Part shown: piece by piece, positions 52,151 to 62,300 of the stretch
Numbering within the stretch: the first letter of the stretch is position 1
Layout of the letters: the number at the start of each line of letters is the position of its first letter
Notes under the pieces: model-generated
What the model was told of the DNA's origin: nothing
What the model saw: only the letters and a program-made list of their open reading frames with translations
Database searches by the model: none
Program-made: the position numbers and the translations under genes
Source: Blautia_A aquisgranensis
GTDB taxonomy: Bacteria > Bacillota > Clostridia > Lachnospirales > Lachnospiraceae
NCBI RefSeq assembly: GCF_040096615.1
Contig: NZ_JBBMEJ010000002.1
Coordinates: 186,001 to 250,000 of the forward strand
Reading direction: 5' to 3'
Length of the DNA stretch: 64,000 nucleotides

Positions 52151-53287
52151 TCAGGATTCCACATCAGTAACCCTGATCTCATCCCGGAATCCGTCAGTAT
52201 AATGCAGTTCATAATCTTCTGTGATAAAAACAGCCTGTACGCCTTTTTTCTCTGCAAATTTCAGTCCCTTATCCAGACCGAGTGCGAAACAGGTAGTGCT
52301 TAAGGCATCGCCGTCCACAGACTGGTCGGAGATGATCGTCACAGAGATCAGGCCATTGTCATATGGATAACCGGTTTTGGGGTTCAGGATATGATGATAT
52401 AATTTTCCGTTCTGCTTAAAGCACCTCTCATAAATTCCGGAGGATACAACGGATTTTCCGGTGATATCCATAACAGCCTCTGTTTCATTGCGGTCTGCAA
52501 AAGGCTTCTGGATGCCTACCTTGAAGGGAGTGCCGTCAGGCTTTGAGCCGATGCAGAGGACATTGCCGCCAAGGTTGATGATGGCACTGTTTACGCCTTT
52601 TTTTACCAGAAAATCCTTCAGGCGGTCTGCGATATAGCCTTTGGCAATGGCGCCTACATCGAACTGAATGTCATCAGAGGGAAGTGTGATATCCTGCTTG
52701 TCAATGGTGACGCCGTCGGAGCTGCACAGTGGAAGGGCGTTTTGGATATCTGCATCATCCGGCACTTTCGGATCCTCTGCGGTGAAATCCCAGAGAGAGG
52801 TTAAAGGCGCAATGACGATGTCAAAGGCACCGTCGGATTCCCTGGTGATATCGAGCCCTTCGGAAAGCAGAGAGGCAAGGTCCTCGGATATATGCCAAGT
52901 GTCTGCTGTGCCGCTGACCGGATATGGAGTAGTTTGCCCAACGGCATTGGAATCTTCATCAGATGTATCTTTGCGGTGATTTAATTTATAAAGCTCGCTG
53001 TTCTCGTTTGTCCGGCTGAAGATCAGCTCATATTTATCGCACAGTGCCAGACAGTCATCCAGGAGAGCTTTATCCTGGGAATCGTAAATGGTGATCTGTA
53101 CGGCGGTGTTCAATTTGATACTGCTGATACTGATGGGTTCATTTTCGTTGTTGAAGCTATCTGTATCAGTGATATTTCCACAGCCTGTGAAAAGAAGCAT
53201 TGGACAGACAAGAACTGTGCACAATATTAAATAGAAGAAACGGGGATGCGAGTGGCTTCTTTTGGAATGAAAAAAATAAGTTAACAT
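52151..53287 (-). CDS. apbE: FAD:protein FMN transferase (ApbE), lipoprotein
   Basis: This is a 378-aa exported enzyme. ATG 53287 is chosen because AGGAGAATATT precedes it and it starts a lipoprotein signal (VCPMLLFTGC). ApbE motifs: FSRTNENSELYKLNH, DIVIAPLTSLWDF, FDVGAIAKGYIADRL (Mg/FAD site), NLGGNVLCIG, HHILNPKTGYPY, and DGDALSTTCFALG. It attaches FMN covalently to threonines of extracytoplasmic electron-transfer proteins such as Rnf subunits. No such target gene is in this window. Confidence 0.93.
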   Translation of the reverse strand: MLTYFFHSKRSHSHPRFFYLILCTVLVCPMLLFTGCGNITDTDSFNNENEPISISSIKLNTAVQITIYDSQDKALLDDCLALCDKYELIFSRTNENSELYKLNHRKDTSDEDSNAVGQTTPYPVSGTADTWHISEDLASLLSEGLDITRESDGAFDIVIAPLTSLWDFTAEDPKVPDDADIQNALPLCSSDGVTIDKQDITLPSDDIQFDVGAIAKGYIADRLKDFLVKKGVNSAIINLGGNVLCIGSKPDGTPFKVGIQKPFADRNETEAVMDITGKSVVSSGIYERCFKQNGKLYHHILNPKTGYPYDNGLISVTIISDQSVDGDALSTTCFALGLDKGLKFAEKKGVQAVFITEDYELHYTDGFRDEIRVTDVES

Positions 53288-53491
53288 AATATTCTCCTGC
53301 TTTTTGAGTGACTGGCTTAACTGAAGATTTATTATATCATGTATTTTCGAAATCAGAAAGGCATATGCTTGCTGCAAAAATTATTGTATTTTGCAATAAT
53401 ATAAGATATAATTTCTCCGAAAAAAGAACATAGATAATGGGGATCAGAATGATTGACCGGAATTTTTACAGATAAAAGGAGATTTTTTTTC

Positions 53492-54370
53492 ATGATAAAA
53501 GTAATTGCCAGTGATATGGATGGTACACTTCTTGGGGATGACCACAGGATCGCACCGGAAACCCTTGCAGCGATCAGGCGTGCCTGCGATGCAGGAATCC
53601 GTTTTATGGTTGCCACCGGCCGGAATTTTCCCGGCGCCATGGAGGAACTGAAGGGAACGGAGCTGACCTGTGATTATGTGGTGAGCAGCGGTGCGGAAGT
53701 ACGGAATCCGCAGCAGGAGGTCGTAAAGAGTACACCGATCTCTATTGAGCTGTGTGAGGAGGTCTACAATACGGCAAAAAAATACCCGGTATCTGTGGCA
53801 TTTTTTACGGATCGCTATGATTACCGTATTGGAACAAAGAAAGAAATTGAAGCTGGGATTATTCAGCAGATCCGTCTTTTCAATATGGACATAGATACCA
53901 GCGAGGAGATTGTCCGGAAATCACCCCAGTACCGCAGGATCGCCGGAAACACGAAAGGGATTTCCGATATCCGTTCTCTGGAGAGCAGCGGTGCTCCGGT
54001 ATATAAGATTTTCATTTTTGCGGCAGATGTGGAGCAATTGGAGAAACTCAGTGATGAGCTGAAAGAAAATCCAGCCGTTGCAGTGGCTTCTTCCTTTATA
54101 TATAATCAGGAGATCACAGCAGTAGAGGCACAGAAAGGCCCGGTGCTGAAAGAATATATTGAGTCTCTGGGCTATACCATGGATGAGGTGATGGTTCTTG
54201 GTGACAGCCTTAATGATTATTCCATGATCTCCATGGATTTCGGAGCAACTGTTGCAATGGAAAATGCAGCTCCGGAGATCAAAAGGGCAGCAAAATACAT
54301 CACAAAGAGCAACAATGAGTTTGGCGTGGCCTATGCCATTGATCAGGTTCTGGAACGCCAGGGAAAATAG
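53492..54370 (+). CDS. HAD-superfamily Cof-type phosphatase
   Basis: This 292-aa hydrolase has motif I SDMDGTLLGDD (nucleophile Asp), motif II MVATGRNF, a cap domain in the middle, then motif III/IV KGPVLKEY and MVLGDSLNDYSMISM. The substrate is probably a sugar phosphate or flavin-type phosphate. ATG 53492 has AAAAGGAG upstream at normal distance; the frame's earlier start at 53453 lies in the promoter region. Confidence 0.92.
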   Translation: MIKVIASDMDGTLLGDDHRIAPETLAAIRRACDAGIRFMVATGRNFPGAMEELKGTELTCDYVVSSGAEVRNPQQEVVKSTPISIELCEEVYNTAKKYPVSVAFFTDRYDYRIGTKKEIEAGIIQQIRLFNMDIDTSEEIVRKSPQYRRIAGNTKGISDIRSLESSGAPVYKIFIFAADVEQLEKLSDELKENPAVAVASSFIYNQEITAVEAQKGPVLKEYIESLGYTMDEVMVLGDSLNDYSMISMDFGATVAMENAAPEIKRAAKYITKSNNEFGVAYAIDQVLERQGK

Positions 54371-54517
54371 TTTTCCCCCTTTTGAAAAAGTGTCATATAT
54401 ATTATAATGTAGAAAGATGAATACAGAAAAGCGAAAGGCTTGCGTTCCGGTGTATGAAGCAGAGTGGAATGAGAAGTTTCGCTTTATAAAAAACACAGAC
54501 AAAGAGAGGGAATCACG

Positions 54518-55156
54518 ATGGAAAAAATGGAAAATGTTTATATTATGGATCACCCGCTGATCAAACACAAAATTTCAATGCTCCGTGATAAAAATACAGG
54601 AACAAATGAATTCCGTAAGCTGGTAGAGGAGATCGGTATCCTGATGGGATATGAAGCACTCCGCGACCTTCCTACAGAAGAAGTAGAAGTAGAGACACCG
54701 ATCGAGGTATGCAAGACACCGATGATCTCAGGTAAGAAGCTGGCGATCATTCCGGTACTTCGTGCAGGCCTTGGAATGGTGAACAGCATCCTGACATTAG
54801 TGCCATCTGCAAAGGTGGGACATGTAGGTTTGTATCGTGATCCGGTGACACATGAGCCACACGAGTACTACTGCAAGCTTCCGGAGTCTATTGATGAGCG
54901 TATTGCAGTGATCGTTGACCCGATGCTGGCAACCGGCGGTTCCGGTGAGGCTGCCATTGATTTCGTCAAAAAGCAGGGCGGCAAGAACATCAAGTTCATG
55001 TGCATCATTGCAGCACCGGAAGGTCTGAAACGTCTCCACGAAGCACATCCGGATGTGCAGATCTACTGCGGTTCCCTTGACAGAGAGCTGAATGAGAACG
55101 CTTATATCTGCCCGGGACTTGGTGATGCAGGGGACAGAATTTTCGGAACAAAATAA
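54518..55156 (+). CDS. upp: Uracil phosphoribosyltransferase
   Basis: This 212-aa enzyme makes UMP from uracil and PRPP. Motifs: HPLIKHKISMLRDKNTGT near the start, VLRAGLGMVNSIL, VGLYRDPVTHEPHEYYCKLP, the PRPP-binding VDPMLATGGSGEAAID, and PGLGDAGDRIFGTK at the C-terminus. GAGGGAATCACG precedes the ATG; a second ATG at 54527 is possible. It lies just upstream of the rplJ promoter. Confidence 0.96.
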   Translation: MEKMENVYIMDHPLIKHKISMLRDKNTGTNEFRKLVEEIGILMGYEALRDLPTEEVEVETPIEVCKTPMISGKKLAIIPVLRAGLGMVNSILTLVPSAKVGHVGLYRDPVTHEPHEYYCKLPESIDERIAVIVDPMLATGGSGEAAIDFVKKQGGKNIKFMCIIAAPEGLKRLHEAHPDVQIYCGSLDRELNENAYICPGLGDAGDRIFGTK

Positions 55157-55181
55157 AAAATTAAAAAACAACAAAAAATAC

Positions 55182-55211
55182 TTGACACACCCGGCACTGT
55201 TATGGTATTGT
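55182..55211 (+). promoter_or_regulatory. Promoter of the rplJ-rplL operon
   Basis: TTGACA (55182-55187) and TATTGT (55206-55211, 4/6) are 18 bases apart, immediately upstream of the L10 leader. Confidence 0.75.
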
Positions 55212-55216
55212 ACCTA

Positions 55217-55337
55217 AGAACGCTGCCGAAGACAGTAGGTGCCGTAAGGCATAAGGATTAAAACGCCTACCGAGGTCCAAGTATTCTGAGTTAAGATTAC
55301 ACAAGACCTTATTGCGAAGCAGTAAGGTCTTTTTTAA
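55217..55337 (+). ncRNA. Ribosomal protein L10 leader
   Basis: The leader shows the conserved core CTGCCGAAGACAGTAGGTGCC ... CCTACCGAGGTCC of the L10(L12) binding RNA, followed by a terminator-like hairpin AAGACCTTA/TAAGGTCTT (55303-55331) with T-run. Free L10-L12 complex binds it and represses the operon. Confidence 0.9.
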
Positions 55338-55394
55338 ACAGATTGACTTATTGCGACGGCGGTATACAAAATCTATAAGGAGGTGTACCATTTC

Positions 55395-55904
55395 ATGGCA
55401 AAAGTAGAACTGAAACAACCAATCGTAGAAGAGATCTCCAACAGCATTAAGAACGCTGAGTCTGTTGTACTTGTAAACTACAGCGGTCTTACAGTTGAGC
55501 AGGATACAATTCTTCGTAAAGAGTTAAGAGAAGCTGGTGTTCAGTACAAGGTATACAAGAATACCATGATGCGTCGTGCATTCGAGGGTACAGCATTTGA
55601 GAGCCTCAGTGATCATTTACATGGCACAAATGCGATCGCTATCTCCGAGACAGACGCAACTGCTCCGGCAAGAATCCTTGCTAAATATGCAAAACAGTTC
55701 CCGGCACTGGAGCTGATCGCAGGTGTAGTTGAAGGTAACTACAATGATCAGGCCGGAATTCAGGCACTGTCCACAATTCCTTCAAGAGAGGAACTTCTTG
55801 GAAAACTGCTTGGAAGCATGCAGTCTCCGATCGCAAACTTCGCTCGTGTGCTTAATCAGATCGCAGAGCAGAATGGCGGAGCTGACGCAGCAGCTGCTGA
55901 GTAA
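55395..55904 (+). CDS. rplJ: 50S ribosomal protein L10
   Basis: This 169-aa stalk-base protein starts MAKVELKQP; ATG 55395 has AAGGAGG upstream at good spacing (an in-frame ATG at 55383 is too close to it). Core pattern SVVLVNYSGLTVEQDTILRKELREAGVQYKVYKN is present. The C-terminal helix that carries L7/L12 dimers ends the protein. It regulates its own operon through the leader. Confidence 0.97.
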   Translation: MAKVELKQPIVEEISNSIKNAESVVLVNYSGLTVEQDTILRKELREAGVQYKVYKNTMMRRAFEGTAFESLSDHLHGTNAIAISETDATAPARILAKYAKQFPALELIAGVVEGNYNDQAGIQALSTIPSREELLGKLLGSMQSPIANFARVLNQIAEQNGGADAAAAE

Positions 55905-55979
55905 TCCCAGCAACGTGCAATTGGCGGCATAACGACCGCATGATTATTAATTAAAATTTATAAATGGAGGGAAATTAAA

Positions 55980-56354
55980 ATGGCAAAATTAACAACAGAA
56001 GAATTTATTGCAGCAATCAAAGAATTATCTGTATTAGAGTTAAATGACCTTGTAAAAGCTTGTGAGGAAGAGTTCGGCGTTTCCGCAGCAGCAGGTGTTG
56101 TTGTAGCAGCAGCAGGTGCAGCAGGCGAGGCAGCTGAGGAGAAAGATGAGTTTGACGTAGAGCTTACAGAGGTTGGCGCTAACAAAGTTAAAGTTATCAA
56201 AGTTGTTCGTGAGGTTACAGGTCTTGGACTTAAAGAGGCTAAAGCTATCGTTGATGGTGCTCCGAAGGTTGTTAAAGAGGGCGCTTCCAAAGCTGAGGCT
56301 GAGGACATCAAAACTAAACTTGAGGCTGAGGGAGCTAAGGTTACACTTAAATAA
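55980..56354 (+). CDS. rplL: 50S ribosomal protein L7/L12
   Basis: This 124-aa stalk protein has an N-terminal dimerisation part, an Ala/Gly-rich hinge (residues ~38-52) and the C-terminal factor-binding domain with KIKVVREVTGLGLKEAKAIVDGAPK-like sequence. GGAGGG precedes the ATG. A strong terminator follows, which separates it from rpoB. Confidence 0.98.
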   Translation: MAKLTTEEFIAAIKELSVLELNDLVKACEEEFGVSAAAGVVVAAAGAAGEAAEEKDEFDVELTEVGANKVKVIKVVREVTGLGLKEAKAIVDGAPKVVKEGASKAEAEDIKTKLEAEGAKVTLK

Positions 56355-56375
56355 TCCAATCAGAATAAGAGTTTT

Positions 56376-56427
56376 TGAGGCTGTTGTGCCTGTCGGTTTT
56401 GCCGACGGCGCAGCAGCTTTTTTTATT
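56376..56427 (+). terminator. Terminator of the rplJL operon
   Basis: A GGCTG...CAGC stem with an inner CGTCGG-type hairpin (GTCGG-TTTT-CCGAC) is followed by T7. Confidence 0.88.
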
Positions 56428-56502
56428 TTATAACTTTATAATATGCCTTGCTTTTTGCAGATGAATGGATAATAATAAAACAAAGAAAGGAGAAGTCAGG
56501 AT

Positions 56503-59157
56503 ATGAACAAAAAAATTGCTGCAGGTCTTTTGGCTGCGATACTGGGTGTGACTGGAATTTCGATGCCGGCAGCTGTAGAGGGAGCAAGTGCAAACAGTAC
56601 CCATTCATTGATAGATCCTTTGGATGCGATCAGGATTCAGAATGCGTCTGAAAAACAACAGGAGAATATTGAAGAGGAAGAAAATATGCCGGCGGAAGAA
56701 CCGGATCCGCTGGTATTCGATAACAGTGGAGCAGTGGTTCCCGCATCTGCGGCCACCTGGACAGAAAACTCTGAAAATCAGGAAGAAACAGGAGTGCAGT
56801 CTGTCGGAGAAGCTGTAACACAGGACGAAGAGGACGTTTTCTCGGACGGCAATGAAAATGAGGCAGTGGACGGATTAGACTCATCCTGGACAGAAACTTC
56901 AAATAAAGACGGTGAACCGGAAGAAGTTGAGTTTGAAGATGAAGCTTCAGCGGGAAACGTATCCGGAACAGAAGAAAATCCTGATAATGAGAATGATTTA
57001 TTGACAAGTCAGTCAGATGAGGTTGAAGAGCTTCAGCCGGAAGAGAATAAAAATGCTTCGGCAGATGAAAATACAGTGCAGGAACTGACGCAGGAGCCGG
57101 AACAGGAATCAGGAACATCTGCACAGCAGGAATTACCTCGGGAGGATTTTTCTGCAGGAGAAACAGAAAACTTTTCGGACGGAAGTGCCGCAGAAGGAAA
57201 ACAGGGAAAATATCAGACGGTGACGTTGAAAATAAAAAACGGGCAGGATATTACCGCACCTTTAAATACTCTGTTTTTGGAACTGAAAGATAAAGCTACT
57301 GATGAGACGCCATATAAGATTATTGTTCCACCGGGCAGCTATAAACTGACAGGAACTTTGTGCATGTACAGCAATATGTACTTATATGCACAGGGAGCCA
57401 CGATTACAAAAACTTCTGTAAATAAACACATTTTGCTCCGTCTGGGAAATACTCTGGAATCGGAAGGAGGATATGCAGGTTACCGGAATGTTGTTATCGA
57501 AGGCGGAACCTGGAATTTTAATTATCAGGTGGTTGAGAATAAAGACGAACCTGGTGGATTTGTCGGATTTTGCATTGGTCATGCCAGTAACGTTACCATT
57601 AAAAATGCTACATTTCTTAATAATCTGAAATCCCATTTTCTGGAATTTGGCGGTGTAAAGAATGCCAGAGTAACAGGATGTACATTTCGGGGATATTATA
57701 AGAATTACGTAAATGGCGGACAGGAATGTATTCAGATTGACTGCTGTACGGATGAGGGGAATGTTTTTCCTCAATATCAGCCTTATGATGGAAGTACATG
57801 TGAAGATTTTGTTATAAACGGAAATACATTTCAGGATGTTTTTGCGGGAGTAGGAACACACAGTATGATGTCCGGAAAAACCTACAAGCGGATTTCGGTC
57901 ACAAACAATGTTTTCCGTGATGTAAAGAAACGCTGCATAGAATTTCTTAATTATGAAGATTCTGTGGCAGAAAATAATGTTATGGTCAATGTTGGAACAG
58001 GGGTGGACGTTTCTGCTGCAAATCTGAAAAATACACATAAGACTTCAGGCTATAATGGGGGTCCGGATACAAAAATGAATCGTGGCATTCGTGTAACCGG
58101 AAACAGTATCAATCTTTCAAAAACTACCAGTATTGGTGGCTACAGCTGGGTATGCTGTGGTATCAAAATAGCGGGCTGTTACAATATGAACACATCTGCG
58201 GGAATAATCCCGAAGGGAATTTACGCTGTAAAGGGAATCACAGTAAAAAACAATCAGATATCCGGGTATGGCAATGGAATTCGAATGACCCGTGCGGAGC
58301 TGGGCGTTTTGTGTAATAATCAGGTAAGAGTAAAAAAGACGACAGCTTTTTCAAACTTCGGGATCAGCACGGAGGATTCCAGAGGGACAACCATTCAGAA
58401 AAATAAGGTTTCGGGATCTGCCAATGTAGGAATTTATATTTATGACGGAGTATTCGGAAAAGGCTCCGGAAGAAAGAACAGTATCAGTGGAAACATGGTT
58501 TCGTCAGTGGACGGAGACGGGATTTACCTTCAGACTATAGCTGCATCTTCGACAGCGGAAAAAAATACGGTAAAAGCAACAGGCGGTTCCGGAATTCGTG
58601 TGAGATCAGGAAAAAATGTCAGCGTTTTCAGTAATTCGGTTTCGTCTAATAAAAATCACGGTATTAAGATTGAATATACAACCGGAGGAATACGGGCAAA
58701 AAGTAACAGGACTTTTTCCAATGGAAAAAGTGGTATTCTTGTCTGGAAATCAAAGGCAACGGAGATTACGGGAAACAGGGCTGAGAAAAATAAGGGAAAT
58801 GGTATTTATGCTTATTCTTCAGTTATTCAGGCCATGAAAACCAATACTTTCATCGGCAATGCCGGGACACAGGCTATATATGCAAAAAACTGCAAAGGCT
58901 TTACCAGTGTCAACCGTCCATCCTGCAAAACGATTACAACCCGCAGTACGATTATCTGGGGAAGTGCATCAGGAAATAAAAGTGTAACAGCTTATGCACA
59001 GAGATCCGGAAAGCTTACAAGACTGAATGTGGCATCCGTGGACAAAAAGAAACAGTTTGCGATTAAAATAAAGAAGCAGAAAAAGAAAACCGTCATCAGG
59101 ATTGTATCAAAAGATAAATATGGAAACACTGTATCTGTCAGCTATACAGTGAAATAA
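56503..59157 (+). CDS. Secreted acidic protein with right-handed beta-helix
   Basis: This 884-aa exported protein has a signal peptide (residues 1-~27, ending PAAVEGASA) and a long, very acidic Glu/Asp/Ser/Asn-rich low-complexity region (~45-230). A pectate-lyase-like parallel beta-helix follows (~245-800), with many N/G turns such as VTNNVFRD, ITVKNNQISGYGNGI, KNHGIKIEY and NRAEKNKGNGIYAYS. The C-terminal basic beta domain has KKKQFAIKIKKQKKKTVIRI. There is no LPxTG motif. It could bind or degrade polysaccharide, but no catalytic residues can be assigned. AAAGGAG precedes the ATG. Its place between rplL and rpoB is unusual. It has its own terminators on both sides. Confidence 0.85.
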   Translation: MNKKIAAGLLAAILGVTGISMPAAVEGASANSTHSLIDPLDAIRIQNASEKQQENIEEEENMPAEEPDPLVFDNSGAVVPASAATWTENSENQEETGVQSVGEAVTQDEEDVFSDGNENEAVDGLDSSWTETSNKDGEPEEVEFEDEASAGNVSGTEENPDNENDLLTSQSDEVEELQPEENKNASADENTVQELTQEPEQESGTSAQQELPREDFSAGETENFSDGSAAEGKQGKYQTVTLKIKNGQDITAPLNTLFLELKDKATDETPYKIIVPPGSYKLTGTLCMYSNMYLYAQGATITKTSVNKHILLRLGNTLESEGGYAGYRNVVIEGGTWNFNYQVVENKDEPGGFVGFCIGHASNVTIKNATFLNNLKSHFLEFGGVKNARVTGCTFRGYYKNYVNGGQECIQIDCCTDEGNVFPQYQPYDGSTCEDFVINGNTFQDVFAGVGTHSMMSGKTYKRISVTNNVFRDVKKRCIEFLNYEDSVAENNVMVNVGTGVDVSAANLKNTHKTSGYNGGPDTKMNRGIRVTGNSINLSKTTSIGGYSWVCCGIKIAGCYNMNTSAGIIPKGIYAVKGITVKNNQISGYGNGIRMTRAELGVLCNNQVRVKKTTAFSNFGISTEDSRGTTIQKNKVSGSANVGIYIYDGVFGKGSGRKNSISGNMVSSVDGDGIYLQTIAASSTAEKNTVKATGGSGIRVRSGKNVSVFSNSVSSNKNHGIKIEYTTGGIRAKSNRTFSNGKSGILVWKSKATEITGNRAEKNKGNGIYAYSSVIQAMKTNTFIGNAGTQAIYAKNCKGFTSVNRPSCKTITTRSTIIWGSASGNKSVTAYAQRSGKLTRLNVASVDKKKQFAIKIKKQKKKTVIRIVSKDKYGNTVSVSYTVK

Positions 59158-59163
59158 ATAAAG

Positions 59164-59211
59164 GCTTCTGTTCCACGTATCGTTTATATAAAAGGAACAG
59201 AAGCTTTTTTT
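59164..59211 (+). terminator. Terminator of the beta-helix gene
   Basis: GCTTCTGTTCC (59164-59174) pairs perfectly with GGAACAGAAGC (59194-59204), followed by T7. Confidence 0.93.
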
Positions 59212-59242
59212 GAAAAAATGTAAAAAAAATCAAAAAAAGTGC

Positions 59243-59271
59243 TTGACACACTTTTTTTCTTATGTTAAAGT
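59243..59271 (+). promoter_or_regulatory. Promoter of rpoBC
   Basis: TTGACA (59243-59248) and TAAAGT (59266-59271, 4/6) have a 17-base spacer, about 95 bases upstream of rpoB. The leader between contains a GCCTGCC...GGTCAGGCGGG hairpin (about 59299-59321). Confidence 0.7.
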
Positions 59272-59363
59272 GGAGGATGCTATATTATGGCTAGATATGC
59301 CTGCCTAAAGGTCAGGCGGGATCATGTTGTAATAAATAATAAAAAAACAGGGGTGAAACGTCA

Positions 59364-62300
59364 ATGGAAAAAAACAGAATTCGTTCTGTAAAAACTGGAA
59401 AAAGCATGCGTATGAGCTACCAGAGACAAAAAGAAGTCCTGGAAATGCCAAACCTGATCGAAGTTCAGAAAGATTCCTACCAGTGGTTTCTTGACGAAGG
59501 TTTAAAAGAAGTATTTGATGATATTTCTCCGATCGCAGATTACGGCGGAAAGCTCAGTCTGGAATTCATCGATTTCACATACGATGAAAAAGATGCAAAA
59601 TATTCCATCGAGCAGTGTAAAGAACGTGACGTGACTTATGCCGCACCTTTGAAGGTTCGAGTAAGGCTGATCAATAAGGAAACAGAAGAGATCAACGAAC
59701 ACGAGATTTTCATGGGAGATTTACCGCTGATGACAGCTACGGGTACCTTTGTTATCAATGGTGCTGAGCGTGTTATTGTCAGCCAGTTAGTACGTTCCCC
59801 TGGAATCTACTACGCGATCGCTCATGATAAGCTTGGTAAGAGACTGTTTTCCAGTACTGTAATTCCGAACAGAGGTGCATGGCTGGAGTACGAGACAGAT
59901 TCAAATGATGTATTTTATGTACGTGTAGACAGAACAAGAAAGGTTCCGATCACTGTTCTGATCCGTGCACTGGGCATTGGAACCAATGCTGAGATCATTG
60001 ATCTGTTTGGTGAAGAGCCAAAGATCCTTGCCAGCTTTACAAAGGATACCTCCACAAACTATCAGGAAGGTCTCCTTGAGCTGTATAAGAAGATCCGTCC
60101 GGGCGAGCCGCTTGCAGTAGAGAGCGCAGAGAGCCTGATCATGGCAATGTTCTTCGATCCGAGAAGATATGACCTTGCCAAAGTCGGACGTTATAAATTT
60201 AATAAGAAGCTTCATTTCAATAAACGTATCGTAGGCCACAAGCTTTCTCAGGATGTTGTAGATACAACAACAGGTGAGATCCTTGCTGAGGCTGAGACAC
60301 TTGTTACAAAAGAGCTTGCTGATACATTACAGAATTCCGCAGTTCCGTACGTATGGATCCAGGGTGAGGAGAGAGAAATCAAAGTCCTTTCCAGCCTTAT
60401 GGTTGATATCCGTCACTATCTGCCGGAGCTTGAGAATCCGAAGTCCCTGGGTGTTACAGAATTAGTATACTACCCAGTGCTCGAAAAAATTCTGGAAGAA
60501 AATGACACATTTGAGGACAGATGTGAGGCAATCAAACGTGATATCCACGACCTGATTCCGAAGCACATCACCAAGGAAGATATCCTTGCGTCCATCAATT
60601 ACAATATGCATCTGGAGTATGGCCTTGGAAACGATGATGATATCGACCATCTGGGCAACCGTCGTATCCGTGCTGTCGGTGAGCTGCTTCAGAATCAGTA
60701 TCGTATCGGTCTTTCCAGACTTGAGCGTGTGGTACGTGAGAGAATGACAACACAGGACACAGAGAGCATTTCTCCGCAGTCCCTGATCAATATCAAACCT
60801 GTAACTGCAGCAGTTAAGGAGTTCTTTGGTTCTTCCCAGCTGTCACAGTTCATGGACCAGAACAACCCGCTTGGAGAGCTGACTCATAAGAGAAGACTTT
60901 CCGCACTGGGACCTGGCGGTCTGTCACGAGACAGAGCCGGATTCGAGGTTCGAGACGTACATTATTCCCATTACGGAAGAATGTGCCCGATCGAGACTCC
61001 TGAGGGACCGAACATCGGTCTTATCAACTCCCTTGCATCCTATGCAAGAATCAACCAGTACGGTTTTGTAGAGGCTCCGTACAGAAAGATCGACAAGAGC
61101 GATCCTTCCAATCCGCGTGTAACCGATGAGGTTGTATACATGACAGCGGATGAGGAAGATAATTACCATGTAGCACAGGCGAATGAGCCTCTGGATGAGG
61201 AAGGCCACTTCATTCATAAGAATGTATCCGGTCGTTACCGTGAGGAGACTCAGGAGTACGAGCAGCATATGTTTGATTACATGGACGTATCTCCTAGAAT
61301 GGTATTCTCCGTTGCTACAGCCCTGATTCCGTTCTTGCAGAACGATGATGCGAACCGTGCGCTGATGGGATCCAACATGCAGCGTCAGGCCGTTCCGCTT
61401 CTTACAACAGAGGCTCCGGTTGTTGGTACAGGTATGGAGACCAAGACAGCCGTTGACTCCGGTGTATGCGTTGTTGCAAGAAAAGCAGGTACAGTACTTC
61501 GTTCTACATCTACAGATATCACCATCAAGAATGATGACGGAACAAAGGATGATTACCATCTGACTAAGTTCATGCGAAGCAACCAGAGCAACTGCTACAA
61601 CCAGAGACCGATCGTGTTCCAGGGAGAGCATGTTGAGGCTGGACAGGTTATCGCAGATGGTCCGTCTACATCCAATGGTGAGCTTGCACTTGGTAAGAAC
61701 CCTCTGATCGGATTTATGACCTGGGAAGGTTATAACTACGAGGATGCTGTTCTTCTTAGTGAGAGACTTGTACAGAATGATGTTTATACATCTGTCCATA
61801 TCGAGGAATATGAGGCAGAGTCCCGTGATACTAAGCTGGGACCGGAAGAGATCACACGTGACGTTCCGGGTGTCGGCGATGATGCTCTGAAAGATCTGGA
61901 TGAGCGAGGTATCATCCGTATCGGTGCTGAGGTACGTGCCGGTGATATCCTTGTTGGTAAGGTTACTCCTAAGGGAGAGACAGAGCTTACTGCTGAGGAG
62001 CGTCTCCTTCGTGCTATCTTCGGTGAGAAGGCAAGAGAGGTACGTGATACTTCCCTTAAGGTACCGCACGGTGAATATGGTATTATCGTAGATGCCAAGG
62101 TATTTACAAGAGAGAACGGCGATGAGCTGAGCCCTGGAGTAAATCAGGCAGTACGTATTTATATTGCACAGAAGAGAAAGATCTCCGTTGGTGATAAGAT
62201 GGCTGGTCGTCATGGTAACAAGGGTGTCGTTTCCCGTGTACTTCCTGTTGAGGATATGCCATTCCTTCCGAACGGACGTCCGCTCGATATCGTGCTGAAC

